Shown here: positions 1 through 8,108 of the stretch, piece by piece
Numbering within the stretch: the first letter of the stretch is position 1
Layout: each line of letters opens with the position of its first letter
Source: Fontivivens sp964399735
GTDB taxonomy: Bacteria > Zhuqueibacterota > Zhuqueibacteria > Residuimicrobiales > Krinioviventaceae
Length of the DNA stretch: 36,952 nt
NCBI GenBank assembly: GCA_964399735.1
Contig: CAYNSO010000030.1
Coordinates: 1 to 36,952 of the forward strand
Direction: 5' to 3'
The notes under the pieces: generated by a model
The model's database searches: none
Seen by the model: only the letters and a program-made list of their open reading frames with translations
Told to the model about the DNA's origin: nothing
Position numbers and translations under genes: made by a program

Positions 1-864
1 ATCGAGCGCTGGGCAAAAATTCTTATGCCGGCTTTGTTTATATTATTAATTTTATTAACCATTCGCGCCATTACCCTGCCGAACGCCGGGGAAGGACTGG
101 CCTTTTATTTAAAACCGGATTTTTCGAAAATAACTGCCAAAACCATCGGCATGGCGCTGGGGCAGGCATTGTTTTCTCTTAGTCTTGGCATGGGCGCCAT
201 GCTTACCTATGGCAGCTACATTGCCAAACGTGATAACATTATCATTTCTGCCGGGTATGTATGCCTGTTTGATACATTCATTGCCATCATTGCGGGGCTT
301 ATGACTTTTCCGGCGCTGTTTGCCATGGGGTTGCGCCCGGACGCTAATGGCCCCGGACTGGTATTTGTGCTGCTGCCGACCATATTTGCCAAAATGCCCG
401 GAGGATTTATTTTTGGCGCCGGTTTCTTTCTCTTGTTAACCCTGGCAGCCTTGACTTCAACAATTTCCCTGCTCGAAGTTGCGGTTTCTTATATTGTGGA
501 TGAATGGAAATGGAAACGGCTTGTGGCGGTTGTTGTTATGAGTGTGCTCGCTTTTATAATTGGCATTCCTTCGGCGTTGTCGCAAGGGGCGTCACAATGG
601 CTTTCCGCTTTGCCTGTTGTGCATCTCAGTTTTCTGGATTTGGCCAATGTGCTGTTGGGGAACTATGCCTTGACCATTGGCGCATTTTTTATTGCTGTAT
701 TTGTTGCGTACAAATGGGGCGTCAAATCCGTTATTGCTGAAATTGAATCTGAACACAATATTTTTCATTATCGCAGGTTATGGTCTTTTTTAATTCGTTT
801 TATATGCCCCGTTGCAATTCTGATAATATTTGTGTATATTATTATAACAAGAGAATTTTTTTAA
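1..864 (+). CDS. Sodium:neurotransmitter symporter family (NSS/SNF) transporter, 3' part
   Basis: The reading frame is open from base 1, so the gene begins before the window. About 287 C-terminal residues are visible. They form successive hydrophobic segments with the glycine-rich, small-residue pattern of the LeuT/NSS fold (for example the stretches near GMALGQALFSLSLGMGAM and ALTSTISLLEVAVSYIVDE), which matches roughly the second half of this family. NSS proteins are inner-membrane Na+-coupled importers of amino acids or related small molecules. The substrate cannot be told from this half. The protein ends in a short basic, aromatic tail. The next gene starts 8 bases after the stop, so the two may be co-transcribed. 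The family call is fairly secure; the substrate is unknown. Confidence 0.85.
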   Translation: MERWAKILMPALFILLILLTIRAITLPNAGEGLAFYLKPDFSKITAKTIGMALGQALFSLSLGMGAMLTYGSYIAKRDNIIISAGYVCLFDTFIAIIAGLMTFPALFAMGLRPDANGPGLVFVLLPTIFAKMPGGFIFGAGFFLLLTLAALTSTISLLEVAVSYIVDEWKWKRLVAVVVMSVLAFIIGIPSALSQGASQWLSALPVVHLSFLDLANVLLGNYALTIGAFFIAVFVAYKWGVKSVIAEIESEHNIFHYRRLWSFLIRFICPVAILIIFVYIIITREFF

Positions 865-872
865 AACAAGCT

Positions 873-1259
873 ATGCGAATAATCAGTGTTTTTTTATTAA
901 TAACATTTTTTTCTGTTTGTTTGACGGCTGCTGAAACCGGCAACAGTATTGCCGATTCCCTGGAACAGAGCTCTGCTCAACATATTCAGGATCGCTGGTT
1001 CGCAAAAGATAAGGCACATCATTTAGCTGCCAGCGCTTTTTTAACCGGTTTTGGTTATTATGCCGCCAGTTCAGAAATGCAGTTTTCCAGCCAAAACGCG
1101 CGTAATTTTTCGGTCGGCTTTGCCCTTTCTTTTGGCATTTTAAAGGAATGGTATGATGGTACTTTAGGCAAGAGCGTTCCCAGTTACAAAGATATTGTTG
1201 CAGATCTGGCAGGAATCGGGATAGGATTATTATTATTAAAGGTAGATACGGGCAATTGA
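873..1259 (+). CDS. Small exported YfiM/DUF2279-like protein
   Basis: This 128-residue protein starts at ATG 873. The start was chosen because a hydrophobic signal peptide (about residues 3-19, ending near SVCLTAAE) follows immediately; a longer reading in the same frame would run back into the symporter gene. The Cys near residue 17 may be a lipobox, but the match is imperfect. The mature part has DKAHHLAASAFLTGFGYY and later FGILKEWYDG. This arrangement (a DK..H motif followed by a K-E-x-x-D segment in short hydrophobic helices) is what I recall of the YfiM/DUF2279 putative periplasmic lipoproteins and VanZ-like small proteins. No biochemical function is known to me. It ends within the start codon of purF (ATTGA overlap), so purF may be translationally coupled to it. 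Confidence 0.6.
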   Translation: MRIISVFLLITFFSVCLTAAETGNSIADSLEQSSAQHIQDRWFAKDKAHHLAASAFLTGFGYYAASSEMQFSSQNARNFSVGFALSFGILKEWYDGTLGKSVPSYKDIVADLAGIGIGLLLLKVDTGN

Positions 1260-2677
1260 ATAAAAAACGAATATTGGACAAACCGGAATCGAATTGTGGA
1301 ATTGTGGGCGTATATGGCGACCCGGATGCTGCTCACCTGAGTTATCTTGCTTTGTATGCCTTGCAGCATCGCGGCCAGGAAAGCTCTGGAATTGTAGCCA
1401 GCAATGGCGAACAGGTTCGGCGTCATGCCGGGCAGGGGCTTGTGGCTGATGTTTACGCCAAACCCGAAGTGTTGAATTATTTACAGGGACATCTGGCAAT
1501 CGGGCATAACCGCTATTCTACGACCGGTTCCACCCATTTGGTAAATGCCCAACCGCTGTTATTAAGCGGGCGTGATGGCGCCCTGGCGATCAGTCATAAC
1601 GGCAATTTTACAAATTCCGGAACCCTGCGCCATGAACTGGAAGAACAAGGCTCTATTTTTCAAACCACTACCGATACCGAAGTCGTGGCACATCTTATTG
1701 CCCGGTCACAGCATAAAGAATTTTCCGCAAAAATTGTAGACGCCCTGTGTAAAATAACCGGCGCCTATTCACTGCTGCTCATGACGACCGACCGCATTTA
1801 TGCTGCCCGCGATCCCCATGGTGTGCGCCCCTTGTGCCTTGGTAAAAAAGGCAACGCCTGGTTTGTCGTCTCGGAGACCTGCGCCCTTGATATTATTCAT
1901 GCTGAATATGTTCGTGATATTGAGCCCGGAGAACTCGTGGAAATCAGTCACGATGGCTTGAAAAGTTATACATTTGGAAAATCATGTGGTCAACACGCCT
2001 GCATTTTCGAGTTTATATATTTTGCCCGACCGGACAGCAAGATATTCAATGAAAATGTCGATAAGGTCCGCCGCAAACTGGGCAAGAACCTGGCCCTGGA
2101 ATGCGAAACAGCCGGTGATATTGTAATATCCGTACCGGATTCCAGCAATACAGCCGCGGTTGGCTTTTCCCGCCGCTCTAATATCAAATTCGATCTTGGC
2201 CTGATCCGTAATCATTATATTGGCAGAACATTCATTCATCCCCAGCAAAACATGCGCGATTTCAGCGTCCGCATCAAGTTTAACACAGTTAAAGGCATTC
2301 TCAATGGCCGACGGGTGGTAGTTGTTGAAGATTCCATTGTGCGTGGCACTACTCTTAAACAACTGGTTAAACTGATCCGCCAGGCCGGGGCTACTGAAGT
2401 GCATGTGCGGGTCAGCTCGCCGCCAATTATCTCGCCTTGTTATTACGGTATGGATTTTCCCAGCAAAAAGGAATTGATTGCCAACAACCGCTCGGTAGAT
2501 GAAATTTGCGAGTATTTGGGATGTGACAGTTTGCATTATCTTTCTCTTGAAGGCTTGTTAAATTCAGTAGAGCCGGGGAATGGCGGTTTTTGCACCGCCT
2601 GTTTTACCGGCGATTATCCTATTCCTGTTGAACAGAAAATCGGCAAGTTTCAACATGAAAATGGGGATAAATGTTGA
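1256..2677 (+). CDS. purF: Amidophosphoribosyltransferase
   Basis: First committed enzyme of de novo purine synthesis: PRPP plus glutamine gives 5-phosphoribosylamine. The 473 residues start at TTG 1256, overlapping the previous stop; no ATG is available upstream of the catalytic region in this frame. A 13-residue leader precedes Cys14 in NCGIVGVYG. This fits the PurF subclass whose propeptide is cleaved to expose the N-terminal nucleophile Cys. The Ntn glutaminase domain (about 14-240) contains HRGQESSGI and HNRYSTTG. The phosphoribosyltransferase domain has the PRPP loop VVVVEDSIVRGTT. Cys249, Cys395, Cys446 and Cys449 sit where the Bacillus subtilis enzyme ligates its [4Fe-4S] cluster, so this is the iron-sulfur, oxygen-sensitive type. 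Identification is very secure; the start codon is slightly less so. Confidence 0.96.
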   Translation: MNKKRILDKPESNCGIVGVYGDPDAAHLSYLALYALQHRGQESSGIVASNGEQVRRHAGQGLVADVYAKPEVLNYLQGHLAIGHNRYSTTGSTHLVNAQPLLLSGRDGALAISHNGNFTNSGTLRHELEEQGSIFQTTTDTEVVAHLIARSQHKEFSAKIVDALCKITGAYSLLLMTTDRIYAARDPHGVRPLCLGKKGNAWFVVSETCALDIIHAEYVRDIEPGELVEISHDGLKSYTFGKSCGQHACIFEFIYFARPDSKIFNENVDKVRRKLGKNLALECETAGDIVISVPDSSNTAAVGFSRRSNIKFDLGLIRNHYIGRTFIHPQQNMRDFSVRIKFNTVKGILNGRRVVVVEDSIVRGTTLKQLVKLIRQAGATEVHVRVSSPPIISPCYYGMDFPSKKELIANNRSVDEICEYLGCDSLHYLSLEGLLNSVEPGNGGFCTACFTGDYPIPVEQKIGKFQHENGDKC

Positions 2678-2709
2678 GTTATTACTAATAAACGAATCAT
2701 GAATCGTAA

Positions 2710-3714
2710 ATGGGGGTTAACACTGCGCCGGCGAAAATTATGAAAAAACCGATCAAGTATTTAGACTATTTTTTTGTCCTCAGACCGACGTTATTTTTTC
2801 CGGTTTGGACTATGTCATTGGCGGGATTGTGGGCGCAGACGCGCTTTACTGCTTCTTCTTTGCACCCCTCTTGGTTTGCAGTGGGGGCTTTGGAGATAAA
2901 AATTCTTTTTTATGAATTTTTATTAACCTTGCTTATGGGTTCGGTTTTTTTAATAAACCAGATCGAGGATGTGGAGAGCGACAAGCTGAATAACAAGCTG
3001 TTTCTTATTGCCAATGGCGATATTTCAATTTCCAAAGCATACCTCGAAACAATAATTCTTGCAGTTCTTCCGGTTTTCTTTTTGTTGCTGACCCGGTTTG
3101 AGCTGGGTATTACCCTGATTATCGCTTACATTGTTATGGGTTGGTTGTATAGCTGCCGGCCTTTTGTTTTTAAAAATAAACCGGTAGGCGGCATTATTCC
3201 CAATGTTTTAGGCTTTTATATTGTTTTTTCGTATGGCTGGATGATCAATGGCCAGCCCGGTATGGATATGTTGTATTATGCAACTCCTTATGTGCTGGGT
3301 TTGCTGGGTATTTATTTTTTAACCACCATTCCCGATATAGAAGGCGACCGTGGCGCTAATAAAATTACAGTTGCAGTAAAGTATGGGGCCAACAATATTA
3401 TTATCACCGGTTTAATTGTCAACACCCTGGCCATCATTACCGCAGTTATCATGCGTGATTTGGTCATAGTGATACCGACACTTTTGATCTTTCCTTTTTT
3501 TGTAAAAACTGCTATAACAAAATCAACCGCCGATGTACTGCAAACCAATAAATTCGCCGCACTATTTTTATCCCTGGTGATTTGTTATCGGTTTCCATAT
3601 TATCTGGCAATTCTGGTCGTGTTGTATTTTTTTTCCAAATGGTATTACAAAGCAAGGTTTAATATAAATTATCCCAGTTTACATAAACAGGAAACAGCGA
3701 ATGAACAAAATTAA
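2710..3714 (+). CDS. UbiA-family prenyltransferase (possible archaeal-type DGGGP synthase)
   Basis: Integral-membrane prenyltransferase that moves a polyprenyl group from its diphosphate to an acceptor. With ATG 2710 it is 334 residues. ATG 2740 (MKKPIKYLDY) is an equally good start, since neither has a strong ribosome site and the family usually begins near the Y..LRP segment. Two Mg-diphosphate motifs are visible: NQIEDVESD (N83, D87, D91) and PDIEGDRGANK about 130 residues later, separated by hydrophobic helices. The second motif resembles those of chlorophyll synthases and digeranylgeranylglyceryl phosphate synthases. The 3' end overlaps the ferredoxin gene by 14 bases, and a geranylgeranyl reductase follows, so the transferred chain is probably geranylgeranyl. 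The acceptor is inferred, not shown: glyceryl phosphate lipid (archaeal-type) or a quinone ring (MenA/UbiA-type). Confidence 0.85.
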   Translation: MGVNTAPAKIMKKPIKYLDYFFVLRPTLFFPVWTMSLAGLWAQTRFTASSLHPSWFAVGALEIKILFYEFLLTLLMGSVFLINQIEDVESDKLNNKLFLIANGDISISKAYLETIILAVLPVFFLLLTRFELGITLIIAYIVMGWLYSCRPFVFKNKPVGGIIPNVLGFYIVFSYGWMINGQPGMDMLYYATPYVLGLLGIYFLTTIPDIEGDRGANKITVAVKYGANNIIITGLIVNTLAIITAVIMRDLVIVIPTLLIFPFFVKTAITKSTADVLQTNKFAALFLSLVICYRFPYYLAILVVLYFFSKWYYKARFNINYPSLHKQETANEQN

Positions 3715-3883
3715 CTACAACCGAGAGTTGTGTGATTTTTGCGGCACGTGTGTTAGCGTTTGCCCGCAGGATGCCATAGAATTGGCAGAGAATGACCTGG
3801 AAATTACCGATAAATGCACGGTTTGTATGAACTGTGTATATATTTGTCCCATGCGCGCCCTGGAGGTGAAGAATGAAGGATAA
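3701..3883 (+). CDS. 2[4Fe-4S] ferredoxin, probable electron donor to the adjacent reductase
   Basis: A 60-residue bacterial-type ferredoxin. Two complete CxxCxxCxxxCP motifs are present, at Cys11/14/17/21 and Cys39/42/45/49, each followed by the usual proline, which supports two [4Fe-4S] clusters. ATG 3701 is preceded by an AGGAAA ribosome site. It lies inside the 3' end of the prenyltransferase gene (14-base overlap), and its own 3' end overlaps the next reductase gene by 11 bases, so the three are almost certainly translated together. In Methanosarcina acetivorans a ferredoxin encoded next to geranylgeranyl reductase is needed for full saturation of archaeal lipids. The same role is inferred here from position only. 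Confidence 0.9.
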   Translation: MNKINYNRELCDFCGTCVSVCPQDAIELAENDLEITDKCTVCMNCVYICPMRALEVKNEG

Positions 3884-5042
3884 ATATGATGTTATTGTAG
3901 TTGGCGGCGGCCCCGCCGGTTCAACGGCGGCAAAATTTGCCGCGGCAGCCGGGGTATCGGTATTAATGTTGGAAAAAGACCGGGAAATCGGTATACCGGT
4001 ACGCTGCGCAGAAGGCGTGGGCGACAAGGGATTGCGCTCGGTTGTTGATATAAATCCCAACTGGATTGCCCAAAAAATTAATGATGTGAAATTATATTCT
4101 CCTTCCGGTTTGGAAGTCAAGTTAGGCACCGATGAAATTGGTTATATTTTGAACCGCAAGATGTTCGACTCCGGTCTTGCCGAACTGGCTGCACGGGCCG
4201 GTACAGAAATTATTACCAAGGCTTATGTGAATGGTCTGTTACTGGAAGACGGCAAAGTGACCGGAGTTCGGGTGCGGACATTGGGTAAAGAATTTCAGGT
4301 AAAAGCCGGTATTGTCATTGGCGCCGATGGTGTGGAATCGCGGGTGGGACGCTGGGCCGGAATAAAAACCTGGGAAAAGTTAAAGGATATGGAAAGCTGT
4401 GCCCAGGTAACCGCACAAAATATTGATGTGCAGCAGGATGCCATTCATTTGTATTTTTCCAATACCCGGGCGCCCAAAGGATATTTATGGGTTTTTCCCA
4501 AGGGAAATGGTTTGGCAAATGTGGGTCTTGGTATATCCGGAGAAGCCGCCCGGTATAAAAGCGCTTTGCAATATTTGTTTGAATTCTTGCATAGCAATTT
4601 TCCCCAAGCATCAATTATCACCACCGTAGCCGGCGGTGTTCCCTGTGCCCGTGAACCGGAGAGAATTGTTGCAGATGGATTAATGCTGGCGGGCGATGCC
4701 GCGCGGCAGGTTAACCCGGTATCTGGCGGCGGAATTGTGACCGGCATGATTGCCGGTAAAATTGCCGGTCAGGTGGCTGGTCAGGCAATTATCGAGGGGA
4801 AAACCAGCGAAAAACGTCTTGCTGAATATCCCCATCTTTGGCAAAAAGCCGAGGGTAAAAAAAATAAAGTGTTTTACAAATTAAAAGAATTTGTGTATAA
4901 TATGAGTGATGAGGATTTGGATGATACAGCCAGCATTGCATTGCAAGTCCCCACAGAAAAAAGGACAATTGCTCAGCTTTTTAAAACTGCTCTTGTCCGA
5001 AAACCGTCGTTAATTTTAGAAGCTATCAAAGTCCTTACCTAG
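3873..5042 (+). CDS. Geranylgeranyl reductase family FAD flavoprotein (archaeal lipid GGR-like)
   Basis: A 389-residue soluble or membrane-associated flavoprotein. The FAD Rossmann motif VVGGGPAGSTAA lies at residues 9-20. RCAEGV (Cys45) follows, and GYLWVFPKG carries the aromatic-x-W-x-F-P signature of geranylgeranyl reductases. GLMLAGDAARQVNPVSGGG is the second FAD-binding GD motif. The family hydrogenates the isoprenoid double bonds of geranylgeranyl groups. Archaeal members saturate digeranylgeranylglycerophospholipids; bacterial relatives act on menaquinone tails or phytyl chains. The start is preceded by a strong GGAGGTGAAG site inside the ferredoxin gene. Close coupling to ferredoxin, UbiA and a CDP-alcohol transferase favours a lipid role, but a quinone tail remains possible. 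Family call secure, substrate inferred. Confidence 0.88.
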   Translation: MKDKYDVIVVGGGPAGSTAAKFAAAAGVSVLMLEKDREIGIPVRCAEGVGDKGLRSVVDINPNWIAQKINDVKLYSPSGLEVKLGTDEIGYILNRKMFDSGLAELAARAGTEIITKAYVNGLLLEDGKVTGVRVRTLGKEFQVKAGIVIGADGVESRVGRWAGIKTWEKLKDMESCAQVTAQNIDVQQDAIHLYFSNTRAPKGYLWVFPKGNGLANVGLGISGEAARYKSALQYLFEFLHSNFPQASIITTVAGGVPCAREPERIVADGLMLAGDAARQVNPVSGGGIVTGMIAGKIAGQVAGQAIIEGKTSEKRLAEYPHLWQKAEGKKNKVFYKLKEFVYNMSDEDLDDTASIALQVPTEKRTIAQLFKTALVRKPSLILEAIKVLT

Positions 5043-5050
5043 AGGCGATT

Positions 5051-5650
5051 ATGAAATTAGGTATAGCCGAATTACTGAAAAGAGACAAGCATTTATTTGG
5101 ATTACCAAATGTTTTAACATTGAGCCGGCTACTGTTTTTGCCATTTATTCTATATTTTTTAACCCTGGGTAACACCTGGGGCGATGAACTGGCGGTTTTG
5201 TTCATGTTTCTGGCTTGTGTTTCGGATTATCTGGATGGTTATTTTGCCCGAAAACTGGATATGATTTCCTCTTTTGGCAGCATGTTAGATCCGTTTATAG
5301 ATAAAATTATGGTTGGTTCGGTGATGCTGGTGCTGGCTTATCAAAAAGGCTTGCCCGCATGGTTTGTTATGATCGTCATTTTCAGGGATCTATTTATTTT
5401 GGTAGCCAGTTTATATGTAATAAAAACAAAAAAATATGTTGCACAATCCAATATGTTGGGCAAATATACAACAGGTTCGTTTGCGATTGTAATTATTTTA
5501 TTTACAATAAACGTACCGGTAGTAAAATATATAGCTATGTGGATTGCAATTGTTTTGGCCCCGATTTCATTGATCAAGTATATTGTATCTCATAAAGTAA
5601 CTACAAGTAAAAAAAGCCCTCTGAATCAGTTTGTAGAAACTGAACAATAG
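5051..5650 (+). CDS. CDP-alcohol phosphatidyltransferase (PgsA/cardiolipin-synthase-like)
   Basis: A 199-residue membrane enzyme that swaps CMP on a CDP-activated lipid for an alcohol headgroup. The full family signature D-x2-DG-x2-AR-x8-G-x3-D-x3-D is present from Asp59 to Asp84 (DYLDGYFARK then FGSMLDPFIDK), flanked by about six hydrophobic segments. The N-terminal LPNVLTLSRLLFLPF resembles PgsA. A later FRDLFIL segment, where PgsA usually has an RE pair, is closer to what I recall of CDP-type cardiolipin synthases, so the alcohol acceptor is unclear. It starts 8 bases after the reductase gene with an AGAGG site and is followed by ftsY. PgsA homologues often neighbour rimO and ftsY, so an ordinary phosphatidylglycerophosphate synthase is a real alternative to an archaeal-type headgroup transferase. 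Confidence 0.88.
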   Translation: MKLGIAELLKRDKHLFGLPNVLTLSRLLFLPFILYFLTLGNTWGDELAVLFMFLACVSDYLDGYFARKLDMISSFGSMLDPFIDKIMVGSVMLVLAYQKGLPAWFVMIVIFRDLFILVASLYVIKTKKYVAQSNMLGKYTTGSFAIVIILFTINVPVVKYIAMWIAIVLAPISLIKYIVSHKVTTSKKSPLNQFVETEQ

Positions 5651-5684
5651 AATACAGGTTCGGGCGATTATTTTTTAATGGCAG

Positions 5685-6611
5685 GTGCCCCGCGTGTTAT
5701 CAATTACTGCAAAATTGAAAAAAGGTCTGGCAAAAACCAAAACCAGCCTTTTTGGTAATATAAATCAGATCATTAGTAAAACCCGCAAAATTGATGAAAA
5801 TACCCTGACGGAGCTGGAAGACTTGATGATTTTAAGCGATCTTGGCGCCGATACGGCTGAACAACTTGTTTCTCAATTGCGGGAAAAGTGTAAACTGGAT
5901 GCCATACAGGAACAGGAAGAAATTATTCCGGTTTTGAAGGAACAATTGATTCAACTTTTGCAGGGCAGCGCCCGGGCCAGGATGGATTTTTCACAACACA
6001 AACCCTTAATCGTCAGCATTGTCGGCGTAAACGGCACCGGCAAAACGACCACGATAGGCAAACTGGCGCACAAGTTTACCGGCGAGGGCTATAAAGTGAT
6101 GCTGGCAGCAGCTGATACGTTTCGCGCTGCGGCAATCGACCAGTTGGGCGAATGGGCTGCTCGCAGCGGGGTGGAGATGATCAAGCCGCAAACCGGCGCC
6201 GATCCCGCATCGGTGGCTTTTGACGCTGTGAAAGCCGCGGTTGCCCGTGATGTTGACATTCTTTTGGTGGATACTGCCGGGCGATTGCATACCAAAACCA
6301 ACCTTATGGCCGAATTGGAAAAAATTCACCGGGTGCTTGGCCGGCAGCTTCCTGATGCGCCGCATGAAACCCTGTTGGTTATGGATGCTACCACCGGGCA
6401 GAATGGCCTGGCGCAAGCCAAACAATTTGCACAGGCTGTCAAGGTAACCGGCATTGTTTTAACCAAGCTGGACGGAACGGCAAAAGGCGGTATTGTCTTT
6501 TCTATTATCCGCGAACTCGGCATTCCGGTAAAATATATCGGTCTGGGCGAACAACTGGATGACCTGGAAGAGTTTGAGCCGGCAACATTTGTTGAGGCAT
6601 TGTTACAGTGA
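5685..6611 (+). CDS. ftsY: Signal recognition particle receptor FtsY
   Basis: GTPase that receives the SRP-ribosome complex at the inner membrane and hands nascent membrane proteins to SecYEG. It has 308 residues from GTG 5685 (GTG 5694 is an alternative), so the long acidic A domain of E. coli FtsY is missing and only a short basic leader precedes the N domain. The NG domain is complete: GVNGTGKTT P-loop (about 114-122), AADTFRAAA, LLVDTAGR, GIVLTKLDGTAKGG and the C-terminal GLGEQLDDLEEFEP. Together these distinguish FtsY from Ffh, because no methionine-rich M domain follows. The stop overlaps the rimO start (GTGA). Identification is very secure. Confidence 0.96.
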   Translation: MPRVLSITAKLKKGLAKTKTSLFGNINQIISKTRKIDENTLTELEDLMILSDLGADTAEQLVSQLREKCKLDAIQEQEEIIPVLKEQLIQLLQGSARARMDFSQHKPLIVSIVGVNGTGKTTTIGKLAHKFTGEGYKVMLAAADTFRAAAIDQLGEWAARSGVEMIKPQTGADPASVAFDAVKAAVARDVDILLVDTAGRLHTKTNLMAELEKIHRVLGRQLPDAPHETLLVMDATTGQNGLAQAKQFAQAVKVTGIVLTKLDGTAKGGIVFSIIRELGIPVKYIGLGEQLDDLEEFEPATFVEALLQ

Positions 6612-7885
6612 AGATCAGTTATATTAGCCTGGGATGCCCCAAAAATGAAATCGACCTGGAGTGTATTTTGGGCTGTTTCGATGATCGCTTTACAATCGTA
6701 CCGGAACTGACTGACGCCGATTGTGTCATTATCAATACCTGCGCTTTTATTCATCCCGCCAGGCAGGAATCAATCGATCAAATTTTGTATGCTTTGCAAT
6801 ACAAAAAGAGCAACCCTGCTTTTAAAGTGCTTGTTACCGGTTGTCTGCCGCAGCGTTATAAAAATGCCTTGCAAAGCGAAATTCCAGAAGTTGACAAATA
6901 TTTTTGTTCCAACGATATCGACGAAACCCGGCAGCAAATTTTGGACTATTTTCAGATACAGAATCGGGAACCATCAAGAATCCCGACGGTTGCTTCTCAT
7001 TATGCTTATTTGAAAATTGCCGATGGCTGTGATAACCGCTGTAGTTATTGCGCAATCCCTTTGATCAAGGGGCCATATAAAAGCCGGCCCTTTTCTGATA
7101 TTATTTCTGAAGCACATGTTCTGGCGGCAAGGGGCGTGAAAGAAGTGATTTTGGTAGCCCAGGATACCACCCGCTATGGCGCAGATTTTCAGTATGAAAA
7201 AAGCCTCTCTGATATTTTGGTCGCTTTAAATGATATCAGGGGGCTGGAGTGGATTCGCCTGATGTACACCCATCCCGCTCACTGGAATGACAGGTTACTG
7301 GAAACCATAGCCGGACTGGACAAGCTTGTTCACTATATTGACCTGCCGATTCAGCATATTTCCGATGCAATTCTTGAAAAAATGGGCCGCAAGGTAACCC
7401 GGCAACAAATTATTAACCTCATTGAAAAATTGCGTTATAAAATACCGGACATTACACTGCGCACATCCATTATTACCGGCTTTCCGGGAGAGACCCTCAA
7501 AGAGTTTAGGGATCTGTTGCAGTTTTTAGCAGAGTTCAGGTTCGAGCGGCTGGGCGTTTTTACCTATTCGCATGAAGAAAATACACGCGCTTTTTCCTTT
7601 GACGACAATGTTTCAAATAAAGTGAAACAACACCGGCAGGAAAAAATTATGGAACAGCAAGCTGAAATATCCGCGGCCAATAATGAAAAAATTGTTGGAA
7701 AAATTGTGGATGTGATCGTTGATGAAGAGATCGCTGACAGGAACTTGTCCTTTGGCAGAACCAGATACGATGCACCCGAGATTGACAATTCTGTTGTTAT
7801 TAAACCATCCATTCGGGTTGGTGATATCTGTTCGTTAAAAATTATCGCTGCTAATGAATACGAGTTGTATGCTGCTATTCCATAA
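6608..7885 (+). CDS. rimO: Ribosomal protein uS12 methylthiotransferase RimO
   Basis: Radical-SAM enzyme that methylthiolates an aspartate of ribosomal protein S12. It has 425 residues, close to the usual length, starting at GTG 6608 inside the ftsY stop. The N-terminal UPF0004 domain opens with ISLGCPKNEIDLE, which is typical of RimO rather than MiaB. It supplies the auxiliary-cluster cysteines Cys10, the Cys of INTCAFI and the Cys of VTGCLPQRY. The radical-SAM cluster motif CDNRCSYC is at Cys141/145/148. A TRAM-like domain closes the protein (about 355-425). LMYTHPAHW is a RimO-like segment. Translational coupling to ftsY suggests one operon with the upstream lipid cassette. Very secure. 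Confidence 0.95.
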   Translation: MKISYISLGCPKNEIDLECILGCFDDRFTIVPELTDADCVIINTCAFIHPARQESIDQILYALQYKKSNPAFKVLVTGCLPQRYKNALQSEIPEVDKYFCSNDIDETRQQILDYFQIQNREPSRIPTVASHYAYLKIADGCDNRCSYCAIPLIKGPYKSRPFSDIISEAHVLAARGVKEVILVAQDTTRYGADFQYEKSLSDILVALNDIRGLEWIRLMYTHPAHWNDRLLETIAGLDKLVHYIDLPIQHISDAILEKMGRKVTRQQIINLIEKLRYKIPDITLRTSIITGFPGETLKEFRDLLQFLAEFRFERLGVFTYSHEENTRAFSFDDNVSNKVKQHRQEKIMEQQAEISAANNEKIVGKIVDVIVDEEIADRNLSFGRTRYDAPEIDNSVVIKPSIRVGDICSLKIIAANEYELYAAIP

Positions 7886-8033
7886 AAACTGTCTGGTATA
7901 ACTTTTTTAAAAACTTTGAAACCGATAGTTATGATCGTGCGTTTAAGGAATGATTCTAGTGAATTATGGTGTTTTATTTAATGATGCAAAACACTAACTT
8001 GTTACTGCTGAAAAATGATTCCTGCTTGTTAAT

Positions 8034-8039
8034 TATAAT
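8034..8039 (+). promoter_or_regulatory. Possible -10 box upstream of the GWxTD gene
   Basis: A perfect TATAAT stands 70 bases before ATG 8109, in the 223-base AT-rich gap after rimO. No convincing -35 box is found at the right distance, so this is weak evidence. I see nothing else in the gap. Confidence 0.25.
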
Positions 8040-8108
8040 AAAAATTGCATGCCTCTGCAGGGAAAAGTAATTTTATAAACAACAAGCTCTCAATTAAAGG
8101 GCGAAAAT

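Noticed and set aside
1982..2536. 184-codon frame on the minus strand inside purF
   Set aside because: It lies wholly opposite a conserved enzyme gene and has no family features.
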